Notes: generated from the letters alone by a model not told the origin. 64,000 bases of DNA from Arminella tubonensis (GCF_003240585.1 NZ_PCDP01000035.1:124001-188000); one strand, 5' to 3'; shown: positions 34,931 to 44,283, counted from the first letter of the stretch. Translations and numbers: made by a program.

Positions 34931-36301
34931 CTAAGCCCGCTCAAACCCCCGCGCAACTTCCCAGTCGGTGATACGGCTGTCATATTGTTCCTGTTCCCAT
35001 TCGGCAGCCCGCGTGTAGTGGTCGATGACGTCGTCGCCGAAGGCGGCGCGGAGCATCTTCGATTGCGTCATTTCAACCGTCGCGTGCCGAAGTGTCCGCG
35101 GAATCTCCCGAACCTCGCGGGCACCATAGGCGTCGCCGACGAAGGGAGCCTCAAGTTCGAGCTTGTTCTCGATGCCGTTAATGCCGGCGGCAAGAAGCGC
35201 CGCGAAGGCAAGATAGGGATTGAGGTCGGAGCCGCCAACGCGGCACTCGATGCGGATGCCCTTGGTATCGGCGCCGCAGAGGCGATAGCCGGCCGTGCGA
35301 TTGTCTGTGCTCCAGATCGCCTTGGTCGGCGCAAAGGTGCCGGCCATGAAGCGCTTGTAGGAGTTGATATAGGGAGCAAGGAAATAGGTGATTTCGCTCG
35401 CATGCGAGAGGAGACCCGCGACATAGTTCTTCATCAGCGGTGTCATGCCATGCTCTTCACCCTTGTCAAAGAACAGCGAGTCCTTGCCGTCGGCGCTCCA
35501 GAGCGACTGGTGGATGTGCGACGAACTGCCGGCGGAGGTGTAACTCCACTTCGCAAGGAAGGTGATGGCCTTGCCCTTGGCCCAGGCGATCTCCTTGCTG
35601 CCGTTCTTGATGATCACATGCCGGTCGGCCATGGTCAGCGCGTCAGCGTAGCGAACATTGATTTCTTCCTGCCCTGCAGACGCCTCGCCCTTGGTATTCT
35701 CGATCGGAATATCGGCACCCTGCAGGCCCTTGCGGATGGCGCGCATCACATCCTCTTCCTTGGTCGTCTGGAAGATGTGGTAGTCCTCGTTATAGGCGCT
35801 AGCGAGCGCAAGATTGCGATAGCCTGATGCCTGTGCCTGTTCATAGGTCTGGTCGAACAGGAAGAACTCCAGTTCCGTGGCCATGAACGCCTTCATGCCC
35901 ATCGCTTCAAGGCGCTTGACCTGTTTCTTCAGGATGGCCCGCGGCGAATGCGGCACTTCCTCATGCGTGTGATGATCTATGATGTCGCAAAGTACGAGCG
36001 CGGTGCCTTCCAACCAGGGCGTCCGGCGAAGGGTCGAAAGGTCGGGCTTTATCGTGTAGTCGCCATAGCCCTTTTCCCAGCTTGTCGACTTGTAGCCGGA
36101 GACGGTTTCCATCTCCATGTCGGTTGCCAGCAGATAGTTGCAGCTATGCGTCTCCTTCCAGGCGCTGTCGATGAAGAATTCGGCCTGGAATCTCTTCCCC
36201 ATCAGTCGTCCCTGCATGTCCACCTGACATGCCAGAACCGTGTCGATGCGCCCTTCGGCAACATCCTTCTTGAGGTCGTCGAACGTATAGCTGGTGCTCA
36301 T
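34931..36301 (-). CDS. Glutamine-synthetase family gamma-glutamyl-amine ligase
   Basis: A 456-residue GS-fold protein. The catalytic signature is present (ATELEFFLFDQTYEQA near residue 125; GEASAGQEEINVRYADAL; SGSS-like TSAGSSSHIHQSLW; NSYKRFMAGTFAPTKAIWSTDNRTAGYRLCG; RIECRVGGSDLNPYLAFAALLAAG). It lacks the adenylylation-tyrosine context of GlnA and resembles PuuA-type enzymes that glutamylate amines. ATG at 36301 follows GGCGGA; the frame extends upstream without a good start. Flanking permease and dehydrogenases support a catabolic role. Confidence 0.86.
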   Translation of the reverse strand: MSTSYTFDDLKKDVAEGRIDTVLACQVDMQGRLMGKRFQAEFFIDSAWKETHSCNYLLATDMEMETVSGYKSTSWEKGYGDYTIKPDLSTLRRTPWLEGTALVLCDIIDHHTHEEVPHSPRAILKKQVKRLEAMGMKAFMATELEFFLFDQTYEQAQASGYRNLALASAYNEDYHIFQTTKEEDVMRAIRKGLQGADIPIENTKGEASAGQEEINVRYADALTMADRHVIIKNGSKEIAWAKGKAITFLAKWSYTSAGSSSHIHQSLWSADGKDSLFFDKGEEHGMTPLMKNYVAGLLSHASEITYFLAPYINSYKRFMAGTFAPTKAIWSTDNRTAGYRLCGADTKGIRIECRVGGSDLNPYLAFAALLAAGINGIENKLELEAPFVGDAYGAREVREIPRTLRHATVEMTQSKMLRAAFGDDVIDHYTRAAEWEQEQYDSRITDWEVARGFERA

Positions 36302-36372
36302 GATTGATCCGCCTGAAAGACTTGAAGAAATATGGGCTCGAGGCCGGCGCGACCGGGTCTGCAAGCCAAATC

Positions 36373-36394
36373 GGGGCCGCAGGATCGCGGCCCC
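36373..36394 (-). other. Stem-loop between permease and ligase genes
   Basis: GGGGCCGC and GCGGCCCC pair perfectly around a six-base loop in the 114-base gap of the operon. There is no T-run after it on the minus strand, so mRNA stabilisation or processing is likelier than termination. Confidence 0.55.
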
Positions 36395-36415
36395 GTCTGA
36401 TCGGTTCAATGTGGT

Positions 36416-37987
36416 CTACGATTCGCCGATGGCGCGTTCGGTGGCAGCGATCGCCGCCTGGCGCTTGGCGATCATGTCGCCGATCGGCGGGCCGAGGAAA
36501 CGACGCTTTTCAAAGGCGAACCATACGATCGCGGTCAGCACCAGGAAGCCGATGGTGATGTAGAGCGCCCATTGGTTCGGAGGCTGCACGCCGATGATGA
36601 AGATGATCGCCATGGCGAGAATGACGAGGCACGCCACGACGCGATAGAGACCGATCCCCATGTTCCACGGACCCATGACCGGCCATTTCGCCGTTCCGAT
36701 CGCCTTGATGCCGAGCACGATCGGCACGGCGAAGGAAAGGAACAGGAAGATGACCGTGCAAGAGACGACGATCGTGTAAGCCGACGAACCGGCGATCGTG
36801 ACGAGCGAAGCGCCCCAGACGAACAGCACCGAAAGCACGCCGGCGGTCCAGATGGCAACCGAAGGCGTACGATACGACTTGCTGACGCTGGCGAGCGCCT
36901 TGGAGAACGGCAGGCCGCCATCACGCGAGAAGGCGTAGATCATGCGCGATGCGGAGGTTACGGTCGCAAGGCCGCAGAGGAACTGCGACACGAAGATCGC
37001 GATATAGAGGAGCTTCGCGACAACGGGGTTGGTGATGCTGTCGATCGTCCAGAAGAACACGTTCCAGCCCTGCTTGGACGCGTCGTCCATGTTCGGGATG
37101 GCAAGCAGGAAGGCGACCAGCATGATGTAGCCGAAGAAGGACGACCACCAGACCGACGAAACCATGCCCCGAGGAACCGAGACCGAGGCCTTGATCGTCT
37201 CTTCGGACGTATGCGCCGAGGCGTCGTAGCCGGTGATCGTGTAGATCGGCAGCAACAAGCCGAGGGCGAAGATGTACCAGATATTGTCAGTCTTCGGCCA
37301 GACTGAAGCATCGCCTTCCGGTGTGCCGGAGTAGTTGGTGAAGGTCCAGATACGGCTGATGTCCCACTCCTTGACGCCGATCAGGCAAATGATCGTCAGT
37401 GCCAGTGCGGCGCCGAAAATCAAATAGCCGGACATGTCGGTCAGCTTTGCTGTGAGCTTGATACCGAAGTGGTTGATCAGTGCCTGCAGGCCGGTAATGA
37501 CGGCAACGAAGATGATCTGGTTGGCAAAGCCAGCAGACGTCGTCGTGTCGACATTCATGCCGACCCAGCCACCGATCGAGCCGGCAAAGAAGCCCCAGGT
37601 GCCGGCATTGATGGCGCCGAGCACCGTGATGAGGCCGAGAAGATTGAGCCACGCGGTCAGCCAGCCGGTGAAGCGGTTGCCGAGGATGGAGCCCCAGTGA
37701 TAAAGCCCGCCCGCCGTCGGATAGGCGGACGAAATCTGCGCCATGGCAAGCGCGAACACGCCGGAGATCAGGCAACCGATCGGCCAGCCGATGCCGATAG
37801 CAGCCCCACCCGCACCCGATGTTGCCTGCGCCAGCGAATTGATGCCGCCTGACAGGATGCAGATGATGGAGAAGGAGATGGCAAAGTTCGAGAACGAACT
37901 CATGCGCCGTTCGAGTTCCTGGGCATAGCCCATGGAATGCAGGATATGCACATCCTGCTTTTTGTCTGTTTCGGAATAGTCCGACAT
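36416..37987 (-). CDS. APC-family amino acid/amine permease
   Basis: A 523-residue protein with about 12 transmembrane segments. FSIICILSGGINSLAQATSGAGGAAIGIGWPIG, AEIASAYPTAGGLYHWG-like SSAYPTAGGLYHWGSILG, and GYDASAHTSEETIKASVSVPRG are typical of the GABA/polyamine/choline branch of the APC superfamily. It probably brings in the amine substrate of the neighbouring ligase. It follows the amidohydrolase gene by 124 bases in the same operon. Confidence 0.9.
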   Translation of the reverse strand: MSDYSETDKKQDVHILHSMGYAQELERRMSSFSNFAISFSIICILSGGINSLAQATSGAGGAAIGIGWPIGCLISGVFALAMAQISSAYPTAGGLYHWGSILGNRFTGWLTAWLNLLGLITVLGAINAGTWGFFAGSIGGWVGMNVDTTTSAGFANQIIFVAVITGLQALINHFGIKLTAKLTDMSGYLIFGAALALTIICLIGVKEWDISRIWTFTNYSGTPEGDASVWPKTDNIWYIFALGLLLPIYTITGYDASAHTSEETIKASVSVPRGMVSSVWWSSFFGYIMLVAFLLAIPNMDDASKQGWNVFFWTIDSITNPVVAKLLYIAIFVSQFLCGLATVTSASRMIYAFSRDGGLPFSKALASVSKSYRTPSVAIWTAGVLSVLFVWGASLVTIAGSSAYTIVVSCTVIFLFLSFAVPIVLGIKAIGTAKWPVMGPWNMGIGLYRVVACLVILAMAIIFIIGVQPPNQWALYITIGFLVLTAIVWFAFEKRRFLGPPIGDMIAKRQAAIAATERAIGES

Positions 37988-38111
37988 GAATGCCCCCTAA
38001 ATACAGATCATCCGCGGAATTGCGGACGGTCCACCAGCCAAACTCCGCGCGGTACCCACCGTGCGGCCTGATCGCAGTTAAACTGCTCCCCGGGGTCTTT
38101 TTCTTTGGTAG

Positions 38112-38879
38112 TCAGGCGTCCAGGCTTCTCTGGATCAGCCCCGTCAGATAGTCGGCCACGACCCCTTGGCCTATATCGTCCGCGACGAGGTCGTTGCGGA
38201 CCTCGATCATTACATTATGCAACCCATTGGCAATTCCGTGAAGCTTAAGCGTATGGGTCACGCCGTCTTCCGGTCCATAGGGGCTGTTGCGTTCGGTTTT
38301 GTAGAGCGGCGCATCCTCGGCGGCGTTCAACATGCGATCCGCGAGATAGCTGTCTTCGTCGTGCAGAATGCCGAGTTCGACGTCGCGCGATGCACCCATG
38401 TACACCGGCGTGAAGCTGTGGACCGTAACGATGACCGTCTCTTGCCCCCTCGCCCTCCGGTCCCTGAGAAGAGCGCGAATGCGGTCATGAAACGGAATGT
38501 AGAGCGCCTCCGTGCGCGCCTGACGCTCGGCAGCGCTAAGGTGCTGATTGCCCGGGATCGTATAGATCTCGCTGACCTCCGGCATCGCTCCCGGCGATTC
38601 CGGTGGTCGATTGCAGTCGTAGACCAGGCGCGAAAAGCGCTGATGGACCAGCGTTGCATCCAAGGCCGCCGACATGCCTCTCGACACCGCCAAGGCGCCC
38701 GGATCCCAAGCGATATGGCTGGCCAGCGCCTCGCTTGAAAGCCCGAGATTACCAAGCCGCTCCGGCAGCACGCAGGAGGCGTGCTCGCAGATGATAAGAA
38801 CCGGGCTCTTCCCGTCCGGCTTCTCAACCGCGACGCAGTCCCCGTCCGCTTCGGTCAACACTGTTTGCCGAGCAAGCAT
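38112..38879 (-). CDS. N-formylglutamate amidohydrolase family protein
   Basis: A 255-residue zinc-dependent amidohydrolase. It has LIICEHASCVLPERLGNLGL (metal-ligand region), HIAWDPGALAVSRGMSAAL, LVYDCNRPPESPGAMPEVSEIYTIPGN and VTVHSFTPVYMG. The family removes an acyl group from glutamate. No other hut genes are here, and it lies first in an operon with a gamma-glutamyl ligase, so hydrolysis of a gamma-glutamyl amide is a reasonable alternative to histidine catabolism. Confidence 0.86.
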   Translation of the reverse strand: MLARQTVLTEADGDCVAVEKPDGKSPVLIICEHASCVLPERLGNLGLSSEALASHIAWDPGALAVSRGMSAALDATLVHQRFSRLVYDCNRPPESPGAMPEVSEIYTIPGNQHLSAAERQARTEALYIPFHDRIRALLRDRRARGQETVIVTVHSFTPVYMGASRDVELGILHDEDSYLADRMLNAAEDAPLYKTERNSPYGPEDGVTHTLKLHGIANGLHNVMIEVRNDLVADDIGQGVVADYLTGLIQRSLDA

Positions 38880-38921
38880 CGTGCTGCTCCACCCATCGCT
38901 TAATAAAAACTTACTAAAGAA

Positions 38922-39014
38922 AAGAATTCTTCAGGTTTGCATCCCTGTCAACCCGAAACTGAAAATTTCTCTTCAAATAAGACATTGACTCCATATGTGA
39001 CAGCGTTGTTAACT
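38922..39014. promoter_or_regulatory. Divergent promoter region with two palindromes
   Basis: Between the amidohydrolase and rpiR genes lie AAGAATTCTT (38922-38931) and GAAAATTTC (38961-38969), candidate operator sites for the adjacent RpiR regulator. A plausible rpiR promoter is TTGACT (38985-38990), an 18-base spacer and TTAACT (39009-39014). Assignment of the palindromes to RpiR is inference. Confidence 0.4.
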
Positions 39015-39057
39015 CATTAGGAGATCGGCAAAGACCGGTCCGGGGAGCAAAACCAGA

Positions 39058-39930
39058 GTGAACAATGCGTCGAAAACAGTCTCGGACGTCATAAATGCGC
39101 ATTTCGACGGGCTGACGCGGGCGGAAAAGCAACTCGCCAAGAGCCTGTTGGATAACTACCCGGTTTCGGGTCTGGGAAGCATCACGACGGTGGCCGAAAA
39201 TGCACGCGTGTCGACGCCGACGGTGGCTCGCATGGTGCAGAAGATTGGTTTCAAAGGTTATCCGGAATTCCAGTCTCGCCTCCACCAGGAGGTCGAGGCG
39301 ACGATCTCCAATCCGCTCACCAAGCGCGACCGTTGGGCCTCCAATGCGCCGGGAACCCATATCCTCAACCGCTTCGCCGATGCCATTAGCGATAACTTGC
39401 GCCAGACGCTGAAGGACCTCGACACCTCCACCTTCGACAGCGTCGCCACCCTGCTTTCGGAACATCGGCGCGGCCTCTATTTCGTCGGCGGGCGTATAAC
39501 GGGCGCGCTTGCAGAGTATTTCTTCACTCATATGCAGGTCATCCGGCCGAACACGACGCTGCTATCGGCCAATTCGAGTTCATGGCCGCAATACGTCCTG
39601 AACATGAACCCGGGCGACCTGCTGGTGATCTTCGACATCCGCAGGTACGAGCAGGAAATGGTCAGCCTTGCAGCCGCCGCCCGTCGTCGCGGCGCAGATA
39701 TCATCGTCTTCACCGACCAATGGGCGACGCCCGCCGCCAAGCACGCCAGACATACCTTTCGCGTGCAGATCGAGGCGCCCTCGGCCTGGGATTCGTCCGT
39801 CGTCACGCTCTTCATCGTCGAGGCCCTGATCGAGGCCGTTCAGAATGCGACCTGGGACGAGACGAGCGAGCGCATGAAAACACTGGAGGGCCTGTTCGAA
39901 CAGACCAAGCTCTTCCGCAAACTGGGTTAG
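39058..39930 (+). CDS. MurR/RpiR-family transcriptional regulator (HTH_6 plus SIS)
   Basis: A 290-residue regulator: an N-terminal HTH_6 domain (residues about 5-80; LTRAEKQLAKSLLDNYPVSGLGSITTVAENARVSTPTVARMVQKIGFKGYPEFQ) and a C-terminal SIS sugar-phosphate-type ligand domain (LYFVGGRITGALAEYF; NPGDLLVIFDIRRYEQEMVSLAAAARRRGADIIVFTD). It starts at GTG with GGGGAG upstream. It is divergent from the catabolic operon and upstream of the ABC importer, so it probably controls both. The ligand need not be a sugar phosphate. Confidence 0.9.
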   Translation: MNNASKTVSDVINAHFDGLTRAEKQLAKSLLDNYPVSGLGSITTVAENARVSTPTVARMVQKIGFKGYPEFQSRLHQEVEATISNPLTKRDRWASNAPGTHILNRFADAISDNLRQTLKDLDTSTFDSVATLLSEHRRGLYFVGGRITGALAEYFFTHMQVIRPNTTLLSANSSSWPQYVLNMNPGDLLVIFDIRRYEQEMVSLAAAARRRGADIIVFTDQWATPAAKHARHTFRVQIEAPSAWDSSVVTLFIVEALIEAVQNATWDETSERMKTLEGLFEQTKLFRKLG

Positions 39931-40114
39931 GAGGGAAAAGGGGGGAACAAGATTTTCCGACGCAGCCCGCGCCACAGCCCGGAATAGTCACCCCGTAAAA
40001 GGGTAAGCCGAGAGGCTGCTAAACCAGGGATTTGCACGATCGGTGCCCGTCATACAAGCTTCATGCAATGTCATTAACAGCTTCGCCAGACACTGGAAAA
40101 TAAAGGAGAAAAAC

Positions 40115-41218
40115 ATGACCACGAATTTACGCCGCGTCCTTTCGCTCTCGACTGCATTGGTCATGGCGTCCACCGCCATCGCATCGGCCGCTCCGAGCGA
40201 CGACCTGATCGCCGCTGCCAAGAAGGAAGGCTCGCTGACCACGATCGCTCTCCCGCACGACTGGTGCGGCTACGGCGACGTCATCGCAGGATTCAAGGCC
40301 AAGTACGGCCTCACAGTCAATGAGCTGAACCCTGACGCCGGCTCCGGCGACGAAGTCGAAGCCATCAAGGCCAACAAGGGCAACACCGGCCCGCAGGCTC
40401 CTGACGTCGTTGACGTCGGCCTCTCCTTCGGCCCTTCCGCCAAGAAAGACGGCCTGCTGCAGCCTTACAAGGTCTCGACCTGGGACTCGATCCCGGATAG
40501 CGCCAAGGATGCCGAAGGCTACTGGTACGGCGATTATTACGGCGTTCTCTCCTTCGTCGTGAACAAGGACATCGTCAAGGAAGCCCCGAAGGACTGGGCT
40601 GACCTGAAGAAGCCGGAATTCGCCAACACCGTCGCTCTCGCAGGCGACCCGCGCACCGCGAACCAGGCCGTTCAGGGCGTCTACGCTGCCGGTCTCGCCA
40701 CCGGTGAAAAGGATGCAGCCAAGGCTGGCGCAGCCGGCCTCGCCTACTTCGCCGAACTCAACAAGGCAGGCAACTTTGTTCCTGTCATCGGCAAGGCCGC
40801 TCCGCTGGCTCAGGGCTCCACCCCGATCGTCGTCGCATGGGACTATAACGGTCTTGCATGGCGCGACAGCCTGAAGGGCAACCCGCCGGTCGACGTCATC
40901 GTCCCGGCCACGGGCGTTGTCGCCGGTGTCTACGTTCAGGCGATTTCCGCCTTCGCGCCGCACCCGAACGCTGCCAAGCTCTGGATGGAATACCTCTATT
41001 CGGACGAAGGCCAGGTTCTTTGGCTGAAGGGCTATTGCCACCCGATCCGCTTCAACGATCTTGCCAAGAACAACAAGATCCCTGCGGACGTTCTGGCCAA
41101 GTTGCCGCCGGCCGAAGCCTATGCAAAGGCCGTCTTCCCGACGCTCGACGAGCAGGGTGCTGGCAAGACGGCAATCACGACGGGTTGGGACAAAGTCGTC
41201 GGCACCAACGTCAAGTAA
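40115..41218 (+). CDS. ABC transporter substrate-binding protein (polyamine/iron/AEP type)
   Basis: A 367-residue periplasmic protein with a Sec signal peptide (LSLSTALVMASTAIASAAPS) and an AAAKKEGSLTTIALPHDWCGYGDVIAGFKAKYGLTV opening typical of the extracellular solute-binding family 1/6 that serves Fe(III), putrescine and 2-aminoethylphosphonate importers. AAGGAG precedes the ATG. It is first in a four-gene importer operon. Ligand unknown; context with amine catabolism favours an amine. Confidence 0.9.
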   Translation: MTTNLRRVLSLSTALVMASTAIASAAPSDDLIAAAKKEGSLTTIALPHDWCGYGDVIAGFKAKYGLTVNELNPDAGSGDEVEAIKANKGNTGPQAPDVVDVGLSFGPSAKKDGLLQPYKVSTWDSIPDSAKDAEGYWYGDYYGVLSFVVNKDIVKEAPKDWADLKKPEFANTVALAGDPRTANQAVQGVYAAGLATGEKDAAKAGAAGLAYFAELNKAGNFVPVIGKAAPLAQGSTPIVVAWDYNGLAWRDSLKGNPPVDVIVPATGVVAGVYVQAISAFAPHPNAAKLWMEYLYSDEGQVLWLKGYCHPIRFNDLAKNNKIPADVLAKLPPAEAYAKAVFPTLDEQGAGKTAITTGWDKVVGTNVK

Positions 41219-41230
41219 CCAAGGTGCTCG

Positions 41231-41262
41231 CCTCCCCGCCCACAGGCGGGGAGGTTCTTTTT
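41231..41262 (+). terminator. Hairpin with T-run between binding protein and permease genes
   Basis: CCTCCCCGCC and GGCGGGGAGG pair perfectly (ten pairs, loop CACA) and are followed by TTCTTTTT. It is an intrinsic-terminator-like structure inside the operon, 12 bases after the binding-protein stop. Partial termination here would give excess binding protein over permease. Confidence 0.75.
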
Positions 41263-41288
41263 CTCCGACGCAAAAGTGACTGGGCTTG

Positions 41289-42185
41289 ATGAGCACCGTT
41301 TCGACATCCACGATCAGCACCCACGCTCCCCTGATCAGCAGGAAGACCATCATCGACTGGCTGGGGATCGCGCCCTTCACTATTTTTGCGTTGATGTTCC
41401 TCGTCGTCCCGACGATCTATCTGATTTCGGGTGCGTTCCTGACGCCCGAAGGACAGTTCACGCTCAAGAACCTCGCCGATCTCAATACGCCCGCTATCCG
41501 GGATGCCTATTGGATCAGTATTAAGATATCCATCGCCTCTTCCATTGGCGGCGCCTTCATCGGCTTCTTTTTGGCTTGGGCCATCGTGCTCGGCGGCCTC
41601 CCCTCCTGGATCCGCAGCGTGCTGCTGACTTTCTCGGGCGTCGCATCCAATTTCGCCGGCGTACCGCTGGCCTTCGCCTTCCTGGCAACGCTTGGTCGCA
41701 CCGGCCTCGTCACCGTTTTCATGCGCGACTGGTTCGGCTTCAACCTCTATTCGACCGGCTTCAACCTGCTGAGCTTCGTCGGCCTGACCATCACCTACAT
41801 GTACTTCCAGATCCCGCTGATGCTGCTGATCCTGACGCCGGCGCTCGACGGTCTGAAGAAGGAGTGGAAAGAGGCTGCCTCGATCCTTGGCGCCACCAAC
41901 GGCATGTACTGGCGCATGATCGCCCTGCCCATCCTTTGGCCGAGCTTGCTTGGCACCACATTGCTGCTCTTTGCCAATTCCTTCGGGGCAATCGCCACGG
42001 CTTACGCGCTGACGGGCAGTTCGTTGAACATCGTGCCGATCCTGCTCTATGCCCAGATCCGCGGCGACGTGCTCCACAATGCGAACCTCGGCTACGCCCT
42101 GGCGCTCGGCATGATCGTCATAACCGGCGTCTCCAACGTCATCTATATCATGCTGCGCATGCGCGCCGAACGGTGGCAAAAATGA
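41289..42185 (+). CDS. ABC transporter permease (first)
   Basis: A 298-residue inner-membrane permease with six transmembrane segments. The cytoplasmic EAA loop is LKKEWKEAASILGATNGMYWRMIALPILWPS. ATG at 41289 follows a TTG that could also start. It overlaps the second permease gene by four bases (ATGA). It belongs to the PotB-like class matched to the binding protein before it. Confidence 0.9.
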   Translation: MSTVSTSTISTHAPLISRKTIIDWLGIAPFTIFALMFLVVPTIYLISGAFLTPEGQFTLKNLADLNTPAIRDAYWISIKISIASSIGGAFIGFFLAWAIVLGGLPSWIRSVLLTFSGVASNFAGVPLAFAFLATLGRTGLVTVFMRDWFGFNLYSTGFNLLSFVGLTITYMYFQIPLMLLILTPALDGLKKEWKEAASILGATNGMYWRMIALPILWPSLLGTTLLLFANSFGAIATAYALTGSSLNIVPILLYAQIRGDVLHNANLGYALALGMIVITGVSNVIYIMLRMRAERWQK

Positions 42186-42970
42186 AAATGGGTCGTTTCT
42201 TCGCCTGGCTCGCAATCGCCATCGGCGTCATCTATTTCATCGTTCCGCTCATTGGCACGTTCGAATTCTCGCTTCGGGCACGTCGGGGCGTCTACAGCTT
42301 CGATGCCTACGAATCGGTATTCTCCGACGCCTCGTTCCGCGAAACCTTCGGCTATTCGATGCTGATGGCACTCTTCACCATCATCTTCGGCATGCTGCTC
42401 GTCGTGCCGACGGCCTATTGGGTGCGCCTACGCCTGCCGCAGATGCGGCCCGTCGTCGAATTCGTCACGCTGATGCCGCTGGTCATCCCCGCGATCGTCA
42501 TCGTCTTCGGCTATTTGAGGATGTACAATTCGTCCTCGATCCTGCCGCTGACTGGCTACGGCTCCACCACCAACCTGCTGCTCGTCTGCTCCTACATCAC
42601 GCTGTCCCTGCCCTATATGTACCGCGCGGTGGACACGGCGATGCGCACCATCGATGTCAGGACACTGACAGAGGCGGCCGAGAGCCTCGGCGCCAGCTGG
42701 ACGACCATTATGTTCAGATGCATATTCCCGAACGTCATGAGCGGCGTTCTCTCGGGTGCGTTCATCACGCTGGCGATCGTCATCGGTGAATTCACCATGG
42801 CTTCGCTGCTCGGACGCCCGGCGTTCGGCCCGTATCTCCAGCTCGTCGGCGCAAACAAGGCTTATGAGCCTTCGGCGCTGGCAATGATCGCATTCGCGGT
42901 GACATGGCTCAGCATGGGCCTGCTCCAACTCGTTTCCCGCTTCAATCGAGCCGCTCCGGCCAAGGTTTAA
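42182..42970 (+). CDS. ABC transporter permease (second)
   Basis: A 262-residue permease of the PotC type with six transmembrane segments; the EAA loop is LTEAAESLGASWTTIMFRCIFPNVMSG. The frame is open well upstream through the first permease gene, but the ATG at 42182, overlapping the previous stop, gives a normal N terminus (MKMGRFFAWLAIAIGVIYF). It probably forms a heterodimer with the first permease. Confidence 0.9.
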   Translation: MKMGRFFAWLAIAIGVIYFIVPLIGTFEFSLRARRGVYSFDAYESVFSDASFRETFGYSMLMALFTIIFGMLLVVPTAYWVRLRLPQMRPVVEFVTLMPLVIPAIVIVFGYLRMYNSSSILPLTGYGSTTNLLLVCSYITLSLPYMYRAVDTAMRTIDVRTLTEAAESLGASWTTIMFRCIFPNVMSGVLSGAFITLAIVIGEFTMASLLGRPAFGPYLQLVGANKAYEPSALAMIAFAVTWLSMGLLQLVSRFNRAAPAKV

Positions 42971-42981
42971 GGTACTGCACC

Positions 42982-44043
42982 ATGGCGTTTCTCGAACTGT
43001 CCAACATCAAGAAATCATTCGGCAACGTGCACGTGGTGCACGACTTCACCATGCATATCGAGAAGGGCGAGTTCGTCTCCTTCCTCGGACCGTCGGGCTG
43101 TGGCAAGACGACCGTGCTGCGGATGATCGCCGGCTTCGAAACGCCGACCGCCGGCTCGCTTTCGATCGCCGGTAAAGACCAGCGCCCTCTGAAGCCGAAC
43201 CAGCGCAACATCGGCATGGTGTTCCAGGCCTATGCGCTGTTCCCGAACATGAGTGTGCATGACAATGTCGCCTTCGGCCTCAAGGTCGCAGGCGCTCCGA
43301 AGGAAGAGATCGACAGCAGGGTCAAGGAAATGCTCGGGCTCATCAAGCTCGATCATCTGGCTGATCGCTATCCATATCAGATGTCCGGCGGCCAGCAGCA
43401 GCGCGTGGCGCTTGCCCGCGCCCTCGCCGTCAAGCCGCAGGTCCTTTTGCTCGACGAACCGCTGTCGGCGCTCGATGCCAAGATCCGCGTTTCGCTGCGC
43501 GAGGAAATCCGCGCGATCCAGCAGAAGCTTGGCATCACCACCGTCTTCGTCACCCACGACCAGGAAGAGGCACTCTCGATCTCCGACCGGATCGTCGTCA
43601 TGAACGCCGGCCGCGCCGACCAGATCGGCACGCCTTTCGAGATCTACAACACGCCGGCGACGCGCTTCGTCGCTTCCTTCGTCGGTACCCTGAACCTCAT
43701 AGAAGCCAAGGTCGTCGACCCCGACAAGAACCGCATCGTCATCGGCGATCAGGGCGTCACGCTGAAGCAGTCGGTCACAGCATTCAAGGCTGGCGATACC
43801 GTTTCCCTGGCGCTGCGTCCGGAAGCAGGCTCGCTTGCCGAAGGTGCCAAGGGCGACACGGCACTGACCGGCGACGTGACTTCGGCGCACTTCCTCGGCT
43901 CGGTCATCCGCACCCGCATGAACGTCGGCGGCAATACCATTTCCTTCGACATGTTCAACACCCCGGGCAAGATGCCACCGGCCGTCGGCGAGCGTGTCAC
44001 GCTGCGTTTTTCAGCCGAAGACCTGCTGGTCATTCGCGACTGA
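42982..44043 (+). CDS. ABC transporter ATP-binding protein (PotA/FbpC class)
   Basis: A 353-residue importer ATPase: Walker A GPSGCGKTT at about residue 39, Q-loop MVFQAYALFPNMS, signature MSGGQQQRVALARAL, Walker B LLLDEPLSALD, H-loop THDQEEAL. The C-terminal third is a TOBE-type regulatory domain (VSLALRPEAGSL). It powers the importer formed with the three preceding genes. A terminator follows at 44072. Confidence 0.93.
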   Translation: MAFLELSNIKKSFGNVHVVHDFTMHIEKGEFVSFLGPSGCGKTTVLRMIAGFETPTAGSLSIAGKDQRPLKPNQRNIGMVFQAYALFPNMSVHDNVAFGLKVAGAPKEEIDSRVKEMLGLIKLDHLADRYPYQMSGGQQQRVALARALAVKPQVLLLDEPLSALDAKIRVSLREEIRAIQQKLGITTVFVTHDQEEALSISDRIVVMNAGRADQIGTPFEIYNTPATRFVASFVGTLNLIEAKVVDPDKNRIVIGDQGVTLKQSVTAFKAGDTVSLALRPEAGSLAEGAKGDTALTGDVTSAHFLGSVIRTRMNVGGNTISFDMFNTPGKMPPAVGERVTLRFSAEDLLVIRD

Positions 44044-44071
44044 TCGCTCTTCTCGAACAAACTGTTCACGA

Positions 44072-44096
44072 ACGCCTCATATTTTGAGGCGTTTTT
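44072..44096 (+). terminator. Terminator of the importer operon
   Basis: ACGCCTCA and TGAGGCGT pair around a five-base loop, followed by TTTTG. It lies 28 bases after the ATPase stop. Confidence 0.85.
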
Positions 44097-44133
44097 GCTT
44101 TGATTTTCTGTTTGCGCAGCGTTTATAGTCCAG

Positions 44134-44283
44134 GTGTTCTCAGGGCGGGGTGCAATTCCCCACCGGCGGTATCGGGACTTGTCCCGGAGCCCGCGAGCGC
44201 CTTCCGCCCCCAAAGCGGAAGGGTCAGCAGATCCGGTGCGATGCCGGAGCCGACGGTCATAGTCCGGATGGAAGAGAGCACGT
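44134..44283 (+). promoter_or_regulatory. FMN riboswitch (RFN element) before ribH
   Basis: The conserved core is present in order: TCAGGGCGGGGTGCAATTCC, CCACCGGCGGT, AGCCCGCGAGCG, GGTCAGCAGATCCGGTG, GCCGGAGCCGACGGTCAT, and AGTCCGGATGGAAGAGA. These are the six-helix junction elements that bind flavin mononucleotide. A downstream hairpin at 44337-44360 (AAGGG...CCCTT) may be the expression platform. It controls ribH, 95 bases downstream. Confidence 0.96.

Noticed and set aside
40075..40095. Pho-box-like TGTCAT before the ABC binding-protein gene
   Set aside because: Only one half matches; the second half at the required spacing does not.
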